Notes: generated from the sequence alone by a model not told the origin. Positions 1-8,087 are shown, numbered from the stretch's first letter. The stretch is 64,000 nucleotides of DNA from Candidatus Woesearchaeota archaeon (GCA_020854775.1 JAHKLZ010000005.1:200339-264338), one strand, 5' to 3'. A program made the numbers and translations.

Positions 1-231
1 TATGATGATATTTCTACCCATCTAAGACTTGAGAAAAAGAAAAGAATTATTGGTGAAGTTGATGTTGTTGCTAAGCGAGGAGATGAATTGCATCTTTATG
101 AAGTTAAGTGTTCTTATAGGATTGTTAAAGCTAGGAAGCAATTAACTAAGTTTAAGAAAATTATGCGTCATCATAATACGAGTTGTTTTTTTTATTTTGG
201 TGCAGGCAATAAAATTGTTGAGATTTGTTGA
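1..231 (+). CDS. PD-(D/E)XK nuclease-like protein, C-terminal fragment
   Basis: The reading frame is open from the first base and ends at TGA 229-231, giving 76 residues of a protein whose N-terminus lies outside the window. It contains GEVDVVAK followed by LHLYEVKCS. A D, then E-x-K after a short beta hairpin, is the core of the PD-(D/E)XK nuclease fold (Holliday-junction resolvase, YraN and restriction-enzyme relatives). The exact family cannot be told from this piece. Its 3' end overlaps by 40 bases the 3' end of the convergent broken HD gene. Confidence 0.6.
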   Translation, partial: YDDISTHLRLEKKKRIIGEVDVVAKRGDELHLYEVKCSYRIVKARKQLTKFKKIMRHHNTSCFFYFGAGNKIVEIC

Positions 232-935
232 TTTTTTTCTATTAAATAATTCATATATGGCGCTATTTCAAATTCCATATTAATTTTTTTATCTACGTAT
301 TTTGCATAAGGTAACCAATTATTTATTACATTATTAATGAATATTTCTTGTCTTCTTTCCGCGGACACATTATTTTTTGGTTTCATATATTGTGTTGTTT
401 CTAAGTTATGACTTATGTCTGCTAATTTTAATATTATTGGGTCATATGTTCCTAGTTCTTTAGTTTTTGTTAGTATTTTTTTCTTTTGTGTAAAGTCTCT
501 TTTTGTTCTGTCTTCTTAGAATATAGATACTGAATCTATTATTTCTGAGACTTTTTCTTTAAATCTTGAATTTATATTGTTTAATTCATCTATTCCTTGA
601 TGTTCAGGTACATCATGCAGTAATCCCGACACTACTAAGTATAAAGGTCTGTTCCACGTTGCTAGTAAGTACGCTGTTGATACTGGATGAACTGCGTAAG
701 GTAATCCGTTATCTCTGTAATCTCCAAGATGTTTTTTTATTGCGTATTCTAGTCCTTTTTTAAAGAAATCTTCTTGGGTTTCTGAGAAAACTTGTTCGTA
801 GTCTTGCCCTATAATTATATTTGTTATTTCAGGCATTAATACTTTGTAATTATCTTCGTTTGTTTTTTCGAATATTTCATTTATTAACGAGAGCCCTTTT
901 TCTATTTTTTGCCATAATTCCATTTGATACATCAA
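192..935 (-). pseudogene. RelA/SpoT-like HD phosphohydrolase split by an in-frame TAA
   Basis: Two pieces lie in one reading frame: residues 1-139 (935 to 519) and the remainder to the stop at 192-194, interrupted only by TAA at 516-518. The first piece has AVHPVSTAYLLA and VSGLLHDVPEH, the His and HD metal ligands of RelA/SpoT/MESH1-type HD hydrolases. The downstream piece has LKLADISHNLETT, equivalent to the LKLADRLHNM metal-ligand helix of the family. Intact, it would be a 247-residue stand-alone HD hydrolase, possibly acting on (p)ppGpp or another nucleotide; the substrate is inference. The stop removes the last metal ligand, so the truncated product should be inactive unless there is readthrough or the base is a sequence error. 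Confidence 0.75.
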
Positions 936-1045
936 AGATTATTTATTATTGATTCTCAAATTATTAGTTTGACTTAATCTAATATTATAAAGAAATATTG
1001 TTAGATTTAAAACATTTTTTGATATTTACTGAATCGTAGTTATTC

Positions 1046-1510
1046 TTAATTTAAATCCCATTTGTTGTCAGTTATAAAATGTAAATTTTTTATCACTTTC
1101 CCATCTGTTTTTTGTTTTATTTCTTCTCCTGAATAAAGTGTTTCTCCTACAACTAAAGGTTTTTTATTTTTTTCATCCACTATAACTATTATTTCTCCTT
1201 TTCTTATGTTTTCATCTAAATCAGTTATTCCTGGTTTCATTACGTCTGCGCCGTTGCAAATGAATTTTATAGCACCCATATCAACAGTTATTGTTTTTAG
1301 AAATTGTTCTTTCAGCAATAACTTCAGCAAAGGTATTGGTTTTTCTTTTTCGAAGAAAAATACTGGTTCTTTATTTAGTTTTATGTGTTTTATAGGGTTT
1401 TGTGTTATTTGAATTAAATCTTTTTTATTAAAGAATTCTTTTCCATACAAATCGTTAAGTGTTTGATTTAGTTGTTTTATTTCTGATTTGTTTAGTGTTT
1501 TTGAACTCAT
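1046..1510 (-). CDS. PUA domain RNA-binding protein
   Basis: A 154-residue protein. The C-terminal half (about 75-150) is a PUA domain: VDMGAIKFI, GADVMKPGI, a KGEIIVIVDE strand and a VVGETLYSGEEI strand, as in archaeal MCT-1-like PUA proteins and the tails of archaeosine and pseudouridine enzymes. It should bind structured RNA, probably tRNA or rRNA; no catalytic domain is present. The ATG at 1510 is chosen because a TATA-like TTTATAAA lies upstream (about 1545) and the longer frame has no homology-like residues. It is divergent from rps15. Confidence 0.75.
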   Translation of the reverse strand: MSSKTLNKSEIKQLNQTLNDLYGKEFFNKKDLIQITQNPIKHIKLNKEPVFFFEKEKPIPLLKLLLKEQFLKTITVDMGAIKFICNGADVMKPGITDLDENIRKGEIIVIVDEKNKKPLVVGETLYSGEEIKQKTDGKVIKNLHFITDNKWDLN

Positions 1511-1591
1511 ATTTTTCTTATAAGAAGAAGTAATATAAAAACATTTATAAAAAAAACTTGGTTTCTTTTGTTTGATGGATAAGTCGGTCAA

Positions 1592-1698
1592 TTATTGGCT
1601 TGCTTAAACCGGAGAGTTAAAGCCTTTTGGTTTTTATTCGAAATACTTGTTTTTACGAGTTTTTTTCTCCGTCCAGTACAATTAAAAGGTGAAATATT
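1592..1698 (+). promoter_or_regulatory. rps15 upstream region and leader
   Basis: The non-coding stretch before rps15 carries an AGGTGA ribosome-binding site (about 1689-1694) close to the ATG at 1699. The hexamers CGGAGA (about 1610) and TCTCCG (about 1665) are complementary and could close a hairpin of some 50 bases in the 5' leader. No known riboswitch is recognised. Control of S15 through this leader would be speculation. Confidence 0.3.
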
Positions 1699-2157
1699 AT
1701 GGCAAGGATGCATTCACGTGCAAAAGGTGTTTCAGGAAGCACTAAACCTATAAAAAAGGTTGTTCCTGGTTGGTTAAAGTACTCTGCTAAGGAAGCTGAG
1801 TTATTAGTTGTTAAGTATGCTAAAGAAGAAAAAAAACCTAGTCAAATAGGTATTTTTTTAAGAGATCAGTATGGTATTCCTGATATCAAAGTTGTTACAG
1901 GTAAAACTATAACTCAGATTTTGAAGGAAAAGAAGGTTAAGCAAGATTTGCCTGAAGATTTTTTGGCTTTGATTAAGAAATCCGTTATGCTTAGAAAGCA
2001 TCTTGAAATTAATAAGAAAGATATGTCTGCTAAGCGCGGTTTACAGCTTACTGATTCTAAGATTAGAAGGTTAGCTAAGTATTACAAGACTAAAGGAATT
2101 CTTGAAGCTAAATGGCGTTATAATGCTGATCAATTTAAGATGTATGCTCAGGATTAA
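1699..2157 (+). CDS. rps15: 30S ribosomal protein S15 (archaeal, S13e family)
   Basis: A 152-residue protein of normal archaeal S15 length. The N-terminus (MARMHSRAKGVSGSTKP) is the archaeal/eukaryotic extension; the S15 core follows, with helices around IKKSVMLRKHLEINKKD and a basic C-terminus RGLQLTDSKIRRLAKYYK. It binds the central domain of 16S rRNA in small-subunit assembly. A typical AGGTGA ribosome-binding site precedes the ATG and a long T-rich run (2157-2195) follows the stop, as expected for archaeal termination. Confidence 0.97.
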   Translation: MARMHSRAKGVSGSTKPIKKVVPGWLKYSAKEAELLVVKYAKEEKKPSQIGIFLRDQYGIPDIKVVTGKTITQILKEKKVKQDLPEDFLALIKKSVMLRKHLEINKKDMSAKRGLQLTDSKIRRLAKYYKTKGILEAKWRYNADQFKMYAQD

Positions 2158-2195
2158 TTTTTCTTTTTTTTCTTTTTAATTATTTTTTTTCATAA
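2158..2195 (+). terminator. T-rich terminator after rps15
   Basis: Directly after the S15 stop are several runs of 5-8 T within 40 bases and no hairpin, the usual form of archaeal intrinsic termination. A TATA-like ATTATTTAAA follows at about 2197-2206 and would serve the next gene, whose ATG at 2229 is about 26 bases downstream. Confidence 0.5.
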
Positions 2196-2228
2196 ATTAT
2201 TTAAACATCTTTTTGTAACTATTATTTA

Positions 2229-2852
2229 ATGAATAAAAAAAATATTAGTTTGGCTTCTTTGATTGATTTTCTTAGCGTTTATAATTTTAAATCTTTAGAT
2301 ATTAATTTTGATGAAATTCAAGAAAGACTTGACTTTTATGATAAAGTGACTAAAAGCGAAATTAAATGTGTGCTTAGCGAGTATTTTGTCGAAAAATCTT
2401 TATACGAGTCAGGTTTTGTTTTTTTTTCTAAAGATGATGTTCCTACAAGTAATTATGATATTTTTCAGAATAATCATAATCTTAAGTTTTATCGTGGTTC
2501 TTCTCCTGTTTTTGAGTTTGATTTTTTAGGAACTTATAAAGATGATTTGTTTATTGTTGAGTCTAAATCTAATAGTTTAAAAAAATATGACGTTAATAAA
2601 TTAGATTATTTGGTTAAGTGTGTTGAGAAATTATTTGGTGAACGCGTTAATTTTTTGTTTTTGGCTTCTTTTAAGAACAAAGATTTTTTTAATAATTTTA
2701 GTCAAAGTTGGGATTCTCATGATTCTATTGGCGTTGTTGATATGGGTTTCTCTAAGCAAGATTATGATGTGTTAATTAAAGATTATTTTGTTTGGAAGAA
2801 CGGTGATTCTTTTGATGAATCAAATAGTATTCTTCGACGTATCAAATCTTAG
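2229..2852 (+). CDS. Predicted PD-(D/E)XK nuclease-fold protein, family unknown
   Basis: A 207-residue soluble protein. I do not recognise a named family. Residues about 98-118 read FEFDFLGTYKDDLFIVESKS: an acidic residue in a strand, a turn, then E-S-K, fitting the D...(D/E)xK core of the PD-(D/E)XK fold with K in the expected place. An N-terminal helical part precedes it. Role could be DNA repair or restriction-like. It sits alone between rps15 and thioredoxin with its own TATA-like box and no Shine-Dalgarno site, so it is probably a leaderless transcript. Confidence 0.5.
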   Translation: MNKKNISLASLIDFLSVYNFKSLDINFDEIQERLDFYDKVTKSEIKCVLSEYFVEKSLYESGFVFFSKDDVPTSNYDIFQNNHNLKFYRGSSPVFEFDFLGTYKDDLFIVESKSNSLKKYDVNKLDYLVKCVEKLFGERVNFLFLASFKNKDFFNNFSQSWDSHDSIGVVDMGFSKQDYDVLIKDYFVWKNGDSFDESNSILRRIKS

Positions 2853-2954
2853 AATCTCATTTCTTGTTGTTTTTTTGATGTTCTTAGTGAAGTATTTAAA
2901 GAACCTCATATTTCTCACAGTACCGCGAATTATTTGATATGGAGGTGCGTTTTT

Positions 2955-3284
2955 ATGGCAACAATTAATATTACAAAAGATAATTTTGAGAAAGAAGTTT
3001 TACAATCAGATGTCCCTGTAGTTCTGGATTTTTGGGCTTCTTGGTGTGGTCCTTGTAGAATGATGGGTCCTGTTTTTGAAGATCTTAGTAAAGAATATGA
3101 AGGAAAAGTTAAATTTGGAAAAGTTAATACTGAAACTGAACAAGAGCTTTCTAATAATTTTCAGATTAGAGGCATTCCTAGTTTGTCCGTTATTAGAGGT
3201 AATGAGGAGATTAACAGAATTGTTGGTTTTAGGCAAAAAGATGAACTAAAAAAGGAAATAGAAGAATCTTTAAAGAAGAAATAA
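2955..3284 (+). CDS. trxA: Thioredoxin
   Basis: A 109-residue thioredoxin of standard length. It has [10 protein letters not shown] with the redox cysteines at about 31 and 34, the buried Asp in VVLDFWA, and the cis-proline loop RGIPSL. It reduces protein disulfides in the cytoplasm; the reductase partner is not in the window. The ATG at 2955 is preferred over an upstream in-frame ATG at 2934 because GGAGGTG (2941-2947) lies just before it and the protein then starts as the family does. A winged-helix gene follows after 13 bases. Confidence 0.95.
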   Translation: MATINITKDNFEKEVLQSDVPVVLDFWASWCGPCRMMGPVFEDLSKEYEGKVKFGKVNTETEQELSNNFQIRGIPSLSVIRGNEEINRIVGFRQKDELKKEIEESLKKK

Positions 3285-3297
3285 TTATTTGTTTAAG

Positions 3298-3639
3298 ATG
3301 ATTGATTTTGCTTGTAAAAAACTGGATTTGAAGGAAGTTATGCGTTGTGGCTTCGGGATTACTAAAACAGAGTTAGATGTTTTAGAATTGCTTTTTGATA
3401 AAGATTGGAGTACAGCTCACGATGTGACTACTTTTCTTGATGTCAGCTTAGCCACAGTTCAGCGTAGTTTGAAGAGTCTTCATGAAAAGAACTTGTTAGA
3501 TAGACGACAACAAAATCTAGATAAGGGCGGTTATTTATTTTTTTACAGACCTAAAGATAAAGCTTTTTTGAAAGAAGAGCTAAGAAAGATTCTTAGTGGT
3601 TGGCTTAGTAATGTTGAGTCTTCTCTTAATCAATGGTAA
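3298..3639 (+). CDS. Winged-helix transcriptional regulator (MarR/TrmB-like)
   Basis: A 113-residue protein. A predicted winged helix spans about residues 20-80: ITKTELDVLELLF, a recognition-helix region SLATVQRSLKSLHEKNLL, then a wing ending GGYLFFYRP. A C-terminal helix (FLKEELRKILSGWL) may dimerise. It follows thioredoxin after 13 bases and is probably co-transcribed, which suggests redox-linked control, but the target is unknown. A TTG at 3289 in the same frame is a possible alternative start. Confidence 0.7.
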   Translation: MIDFACKKLDLKEVMRCGFGITKTELDVLELLFDKDWSTAHDVTTFLDVSLATVQRSLKSLHEKNLLDRRQQNLDKGGYLFFYRPKDKAFLKEELRKILSGWLSNVESSLNQW

Positions 3640-3643
3640 TTCC

Positions 3644-4336
3644 TTATTTTTTGTTGTTTGATTCAAATTTTTCTTTTGTTTTTGAGAATAATGTTTTAAT
3701 TTTTCCTTTGAATGTTTTTATGTTTTGATTTATTTTTTTGTCTCCTCTAGCTAATGCTTTATCAATTTCTTTGCTGTATTCTCTCATTAATAAATTCATG
3801 TTTTCTACTTTTGATCCGTATGAATTAAAGAATATCATTGCGTCTAAGTCATTTTCTGTTTTTGGATCGAGTTCGCCTTCTTGATATCCTAGTGTTATTA
3901 TTGCTTGAGGTCTTACTTTTCCAGGAAGGTTAAATTCGTCTGATATGTATTCTTCGTTAAATGCTCCTATCCAACAAGCACCTATTCCTAATGCGTGTGC
4001 TGCTAATAATATGTTTTGTGCTGCTGCTGCTGCGTTTTGAACAGCGTATAATCTTTGTCCTCTTAATCCATAATATGTTTCTGTTCTTTCTGTGTCTGCG
4101 CACACTATTATTAGTGTTGGTGCTGTTGCTATCCAGTGTTGTTCGTTGCAATGGTCTGCTAGCGCTCTTATTTTTTCTTTGTCATTTACTATTATGAATC
4201 TGTAATCTTGTAAGTTTCCTGAAGTTGGTGCTTTTGTGGCTGCTTCTAGTATCAAGGTTATTTTGTCAAATTCTATTTTTTTGTTTGAATAATTTCTTAC
4301 GCTTCTTCTTGTGTGTATGCATTCAAATAGGTCCAT
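3644..4336 (-). CDS. Nitroreductase family flavoprotein
   Basis: A 230-residue protein. Residues 1-170 form the nitroreductase fold: TRRSVRNY (FMN-phosphate-binding arginines), ATKAPTSGNLQDYRF, a VQNAAAAAQNILLAAHALG helix and GACWIGAF, then PQAIITLGY. It should bind FMN and reduce quinones, nitro compounds or another small substrate with NAD(P)H; the substrate is unknown. The last 60 residues are a lysine-rich tail not typical of the family. A TATA-like ACATATAAAAAG about 25 bases before the ATG suggests a leaderless transcript. It converges on the winged-helix gene with a 4-base gap. Confidence 0.88.
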   Translation of the reverse strand: MDLFECIHTRRSVRNYSNKKIEFDKITLILEAATKAPTSGNLQDYRFIIVNDKEKIRALADHCNEQHWIATAPTLIIVCADTERTETYYGLRGQRLYAVQNAAAAAQNILLAAHALGIGACWIGAFNEEYISDEFNLPGKVRPQAIITLGYQEGELDPKTENDLDAMIFFNSYGSKVENMNLLMREYSKEIDKALARGDKKINQNIKTFKGKIKTLFSKTKEKFESNNKK

Positions 4337-4451
4337 GTGGTGTTAATAATGGTTTTTCTTTTTATATGTTTTGATTTAGAAGGGTTTTTACACAAAAACA
4401 TTTTAAATAAGAAAGTTTTTTATTAGTTATTAGCTTAATTAGGTTATTTTT

Positions 4452-5147
4452 ATGGAAAAACGCGATAGTGAAGAAAAAAAGAATATTTTAGTAGTTTGTG
4501 CGCATTCAGATGATCAGGTTATTGGTCCAGGGGGTGCAATGGCTAAGTTTGCTAGGGAAGGTTATAATGTTTATACTATTATTTTTTCGTATGGTGAGTT
4601 AAGTCATCCTCATGTTAAGCGTAGTTATATTGCTAAGATAAGGGTTCAAGAGTCTAGAGAGGCTGATAAGATTATTGGTGGTAGCGGCGTGTTTTTTCTT
4701 GGTATAAAAGATGGTATTATGAAAGAAGATTTTTTGAAGAAAAAGATGCGTAGTAAATTGCTTAATATTTTTTTGAAGTATGATCCTGAGATGATTTTTA
4801 CTCATTCTAGAGATGATTTGTTACCAGATCATAGATTTGTTAGGGAAGTTGTTCTTGGTATTTATGATGAGCTTAGTAGAAAAAAGAAATTGGTTAGTGA
4901 TGTTTATTCTTTTGATGTTTGGAATATTTGGAATTTGTTAAAGAGGAATAATCCTTTTTTAATTGTTGATGTTTCTAAGACTTTTAAGTATAAAGTTCGT
5001 GCTTTGAAGGAATTTAAGAGTCAGATTAATTTTTTTTCTCATACTTTTTTAGTTAATGTTTTGTTTGTTTCGGTTTTTGTTAAGGCTTATTTGAATGGTT
5101 TAAGATATAAATTTAAAAGGGTCGAGGTGTTTTATAAGTTAAGATGA
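4452..5147 (+). CDS. PIG-L/LmbE family deacetylase
   Basis: A 231-residue protein. AHSDDQ (about 17-22) is the A-H-x-D-D zinc and catalytic motif of PIG-L/LmbE/MshB N-acetylglucosamine deacetylases, and HSRDDLLPDHR (about 118-128) supplies the second metal-site His. It probably removes an acetyl group from an N-acetylhexosamine in a glycolipid or glycoconjugate. Its stop overlaps the start of the glycosyltransferase gene (ATGA), so the pair is translationally coupled and likely acts in sequence, as PIG-A/PIG-L or MshA/MshB do. The natural substrate is inference. Confidence 0.85.
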   Translation: MEKRDSEEKKNILVVCAHSDDQVIGPGGAMAKFAREGYNVYTIIFSYGELSHPHVKRSYIAKIRVQESREADKIIGGSGVFFLGIKDGIMKEDFLKKKMRSKLLNIFLKYDPEMIFTHSRDDLLPDHRFVREVVLGIYDELSRKKKLVSDVYSFDVWNIWNLLKRNNPFLIVDVSKTFKYKVRALKEFKSQINFFSHTFLVNVLFVSVFVKAYLNGLRYKFKRVEVFYKLR

Positions 5148-6295
5148 TTCCTAAAAAAAAGTTGTTAATAGCCACAGATAATTTTCTTCCTAGGTGGTGT
5201 GGTATATCTCGTTTTTTGTCTGAGATTATTCCTAGTTTATTAAAGCATTATGATGTGACTGTTATAGCTCCTGATTTTGGTTCATTTAAGCCTGAAGGTT
5301 ATCGTTTAGTTAAAATTAAGAAGTCTCGTTTTGGTTTAGGCGATTATGTTGCTCCTAAGTTTAGTTTTAGGACTGTTAAACGCGAAGTTAGGAAGGCTGA
5401 TTTAGTATTTACTCAAACTATTGGCCCTATTGGTTCTTTGGCTATTTATTATTCTAAGAAACTAAATAAAAAAGTTGCTACTTATATTCATAGTCTTGAA
5501 TGGGAGCTTGTTCCTATGTCTACGCGTAATATTTTTTTAAGAAAATTATTATATCCTGTTTCTAAAATGTTCACTAAGTTTATTTATAATAAGCCTGATT
5601 TATTAATTACTCCTTCTGGTGCTTTATCTGATGCTTTAGCTTGGAGAGGTATTACTACTAAGAAAAGTATTGCTACTTTAGGTGTTGATTGCGATATTTT
5701 TAAACCTATTTTTGGACGAACACGTGAGGAATTAGAAGAAATTAATAAATTGAAAGAAGAGCTTGGCTTAGAAAATTCTTTTGTTATTGGTAATCATGGC
5801 AGATTAGCTAATGAGAAAGATCTTGTTACTTTATTAAGAGCTTTTAAGTGGTTTAGAAAGAATCATAAGAATTCTAAGTTGTTAATTGTAGGTGATGGAT
5901 TAGAAAGTATCAAAAATAAATTTTCTGGTGTTGAGGGTTGTGTTTTGACTGGTTCTAAGAATAATGTCCATATTTATTTGAATTTAATGGATGTTTATGT
6001 TACTTCTTCTTTAACTGAGACTACTTCTTTGACTACTCTTGAGGCTATGGCTTCTGGTTTGCCTGTTATTTCTACTCCTGTTGGTTTTATTAAAGAATAT
6101 ATTAAGAATAATAAGAATGGTTTGATTTTTAATCAGAAACATTCTTTTGAATTGTTTAAGAAACTTGAATCTGTTAAAAGAGATTCTAAGCGGGCTTCTA
6201 AGTTGGGTTTTAATGCTCGAGAAACCGTGCTTATAGATTTTCATTGGAATGTAACTTCTAAGAAAATTGTAGAAGCTTTAAGAAATCTTTCATAG
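5144..6295 (+). CDS. Glycosyltransferase family 4 (GT-B fold)
   Basis: A 383-residue protein. The N-terminal domain starts KKLLIATDNFLPRWCGISRF, typical of GT4 acceptor domains; the C-terminal domain has GNHGRLANEKD, LLIVGDG, and TETTSLTTLEAMASGLPVI, the E-x7-E nucleotide-sugar motif. It should transfer a sugar from a nucleotide-sugar to a membrane or soluble acceptor; no membrane segment is evident. It starts inside the stop of the deacetylase gene, which points to a transfer then deacetylation pathway. Its 3' end overlaps the convergent SET-flavodoxin gene by 6 bases. Confidence 0.92.
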   Translation: MIPKKKLLIATDNFLPRWCGISRFLSEIIPSLLKHYDVTVIAPDFGSFKPEGYRLVKIKKSRFGLGDYVAPKFSFRTVKREVRKADLVFTQTIGPIGSLAIYYSKKLNKKVATYIHSLEWELVPMSTRNIFLRKLLYPVSKMFTKFIYNKPDLLITPSGALSDALAWRGITTKKSIATLGVDCDIFKPIFGRTREELEEINKLKEELGLENSFVIGNHGRLANEKDLVTLLRAFKWFRKNHKNSKLLIVGDGLESIKNKFSGVEGCVLTGSKNNVHIYLNLMDVYVTSSLTETTSLTTLEAMASGLPVISTPVGFIKEYIKNNKNGLIFNQKHSFELFKKLESVKRDSKRASKLGFNARETVLIDFHWNVTSKKIVEALRNLS

Positions 6296-7252
6296 TTCTA
6301 TTTTTCTAAAGAATTCTAGTAAATCATGTTGAAAAGTGTTGTTTTTTATTGTTTTTTCATTAATATTAAGTAATCCTTTGAAAGATTTTATGTTTTGAGA
6401 TATTTCTTTGAACGCGTTTCCATGATCTTTTCCACTCATCGTACAAAATGCTGCCACGTTTACGTTTTTGCATAATACTAAGTATGTTCTTATTGGCGAA
6501 CTTATATTATATGCCCAAATAGGCGTTCCTATTATTACCAAGTCATAGCTTTCAGGGTTTTTATTAAATGATATTCTTGATTTTTTATTCGACGCGGATT
6601 CATATCCTCTTTTTAGATATCCTATTATTCCATCTCTTTTATCCGTTGTTATTTCATCTACGTCAAAACCCATGTTTTCTGCTAAGTATTCTGCTACTTT
6701 CTTTGTGTTTCCCGTTCTTGAATAATATGCTATTAGTACTTTTTTGTTTTTGAAATTTTTTCTTAGTAAGTTTTTTAGTTTTTTCCAGTTATCTTCTGAT
6801 GCTATGTATCCTTTACATTTTTTTGATCCGCAACGACAAGGATGTTCTTCGAAATTGTCAACGTCATATCCATAATTATATTTGAGTTCCTCTCCTGGTT
6901 TTATGTCTTTTATTGCTTTTATCCATATTTCTTCATTTATTATTTCTGATTCGCAGTTAGGATTGCAAGAATGATTTATGAAACGAGCTATGTTGTAAGG
7001 TACGTTTCCGTCTAAGTCATATTTTTTGTTTATTTCAAATATGTAAACCGCGCCTTTTTCTTTATTTTTTTTTGAATCTTCTAAGACTTGGTCCGCTCTT
7101 CTTTCCGACTCTTTTTTTGATATTTTTTCTCCTATGTATTCTATTATTAGGGTTCCTTTTTGTATGAATTTTTTAGCAAATATACCAGTGTTATGTATTT
7201 TTGATTTTTTAGCATGAACATATTCGTTTTTCTTAATTTCTTTGTTTTCCAT
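6290..7252 (-). CDS. SET-domain lysine methyltransferase fused to flavodoxin
   Basis: A 320-residue protein. Residues about 10-140 are a SET domain: GIFAKKFIQKGTLIIEYIGE, FINHSCNPNCE (about 90-100, the NHSC cofactor/knot motif), GEELKYNYGYD, and a post-SET zinc cluster CRCGSKKCKG. From about 167 a flavodoxin domain begins: KVLIAYYSRTGNTKKVAEYL (FMN-phosphate loop T/S-x-T-G-N-T), then DLVIIGTPIWAYNISSPIRT. The SET part should methylate a protein lysine; the flavodoxin would bind FMN. The ATG at 7252 is preferred because a TATA-like TTTTTAAAAAG lies about 26 bases upstream; a longer frame to 7354 is basic and low-complexity. No frameshift separates the halves. Confidence 0.88.
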   Translation of the reverse strand: MENKEIKKNEYVHAKKSKIHNTGIFAKKFIQKGTLIIEYIGEKISKKESERRADQVLEDSKKNKEKGAVYIFEINKKYDLDGNVPYNIARFINHSCNPNCESEIINEEIWIKAIKDIKPGEELKYNYGYDVDNFEEHPCRCGSKKCKGYIASEDNWKKLKNLLRKNFKNKKVLIAYYSRTGNTKKVAEYLAENMGFDVDEITTDKRDGIIGYLKRGYESASNKKSRISFNKNPESYDLVIIGTPIWAYNISSPIRTYLVLCKNVNVAAFCTMSGKDHGNAFKEISQNIKSFKGLLNINEKTIKNNTFQHDLLEFFRKIEL

Positions 7253-7428
7253 TAAGAAATTCGAAGATTTGGTCTTTTTAAAAACCTTTTGATTCTTAAA
7301 ACTATTTTTTAAAAGTTTCATCGTCTTAAAACACTGTTTTTTTTTAATTTTCATAAGGATTTATTCATTCTTTTATTTGTGTTTAAAAAAATAACCTTTA
7401 AAAAAGGAAGAGTTCTCCTTTATTTTAC

Positions 7429-7551
7429 GCGGGGGTAGCAAAGCCTGGTCAAATGCGCAGGACTTAAGCATCCAAAGCGAGACACTCTTTCGTTTGGAAG
7501 GAGATATCCTGTCTCTTAGTGAGTTCGAGGGTTCGAATCCCTTCCCCCGCA
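7429..7551 (+). tRNA. trnL: tRNA-Leu (UAA) with a 37-base intron
   Basis: The acceptor GCGGGGG (7429-7435) pairs with CCCCCGC (7544-7550), discriminator A7551. The anticodon stem CAGGA (7458-7462) pairs with TCCTG (7507-7511) around a loop C-TTAA-G...A with anticodon UAA. Between G37 (7468) and A38 (7506) lies an insert 7469-7505, the canonical archaeal intron position; it can fold through CCAAA/TTTGG. A long variable arm and a TTCGAAT T-loop make it type II. CCA is not encoded. A TATA-like box at about 7394-7404 precedes it. Confidence 0.93.
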
Positions 7552-7627
7552 CTTTTCTTTAGAAAAATGAGGGCTGGAAGGTTTGAAAATCTTTGATTTT
7601 CTTTATCTTCCCCCGCACTTTTCTTTA
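7541..7627 (+). repeat. 21-bp direct repeat of the tRNA-Leu 3' end
   Basis: CTTCCCCCGCACTTTTCTTTA occurs at 7541-7561, across the 3' end of tRNA-Leu, and again at 7607-7627. The 45 bases between them include a hairpin GAAAATC-TTT-GATTTTC (7585-7601) flanked by GGAAG/CTTCC. It resembles a small attachment-site or slippage duplication, but no integrase or mobile gene is near. Confidence 0.7.
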
Positions 7628-7649
7628 AAATGTTTAGAAATCTTTAATT

Positions 7650-8087
7650 TTATTCACATAGTTCTAGTTTTGCTTGTGTTTCTATTTTGATGTTGTTTTG
7701 TTCTGCTAGTCCCGCGTTTATTTCTAGTGTGTATAGTGCTTCCGTGGTTGGTGCGTATATCTTGCATGGTTCTTCTTCGCAAGGCGTGGCTGTTTGTATG
7801 TATACTACTTCTAGGTCTTCGTTTAGCCATATCATGTCTAAAGGTATTAATGTGTTTTTCATCCAGAAGGCGTGTTTTTGTTGTGTGTTGAATATGAATA
7901 GCATTCCTTGGTTTTCTTGTAGGTGTTCTCTGAACATTAGTCCTTGTTGTTTTTCTTCTTGTGTTCTTGGTATTTCTATTTCGTAGCAGGTTTCTTCAAA
8001 GCAAATTGTTGGTTCGCATTGTTGTGTTTGTGTGCAACTTATTATGAAGAATGTTATTATGAGTAAAAGCGTTGTTTTTGTTTTCAT
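7650..8087 (-). CDS. DUF192 lipoprotein
   Basis: A 145-residue protein of the DUF192 family. After a hydrophobic signal (LLLIITFF) comes IISC, a lipobox-like motif that would make Cys18 the lipidated N-terminus. The DUF192 core has EIPRTQEEKQQGLMFREHL, GMLFIF, HAFWMKNTLIPLDMIWL and a C-terminal ALYTLEINAG. Function of DUF192 is not established. Its start overlaps the stop of the upstream membrane gene (ATGA), so they form an operon. A signal peptidase II gene (17873-18370) elsewhere in the window could process it. Confidence 0.88.
   Translation of the reverse strand: MKTKTTLLLIITFFIISCTQTQQCEPTICFEETCYEIEIPRTQEEKQQGLMFREHLQENQGMLFIFNTQQKHAFWMKNTLIPLDMIWLNEDLEVVYIQTATPCEEEPCKIYAPTTEALYTLEINAGLAEQNNIKIETQAKLELCE

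Noticed and set aside
7541..7627. Integrated mobile element at tRNA-Leu
   Set aside because: Only 45 bases lie between the repeats and no integrase is present; reported only as a repeat.
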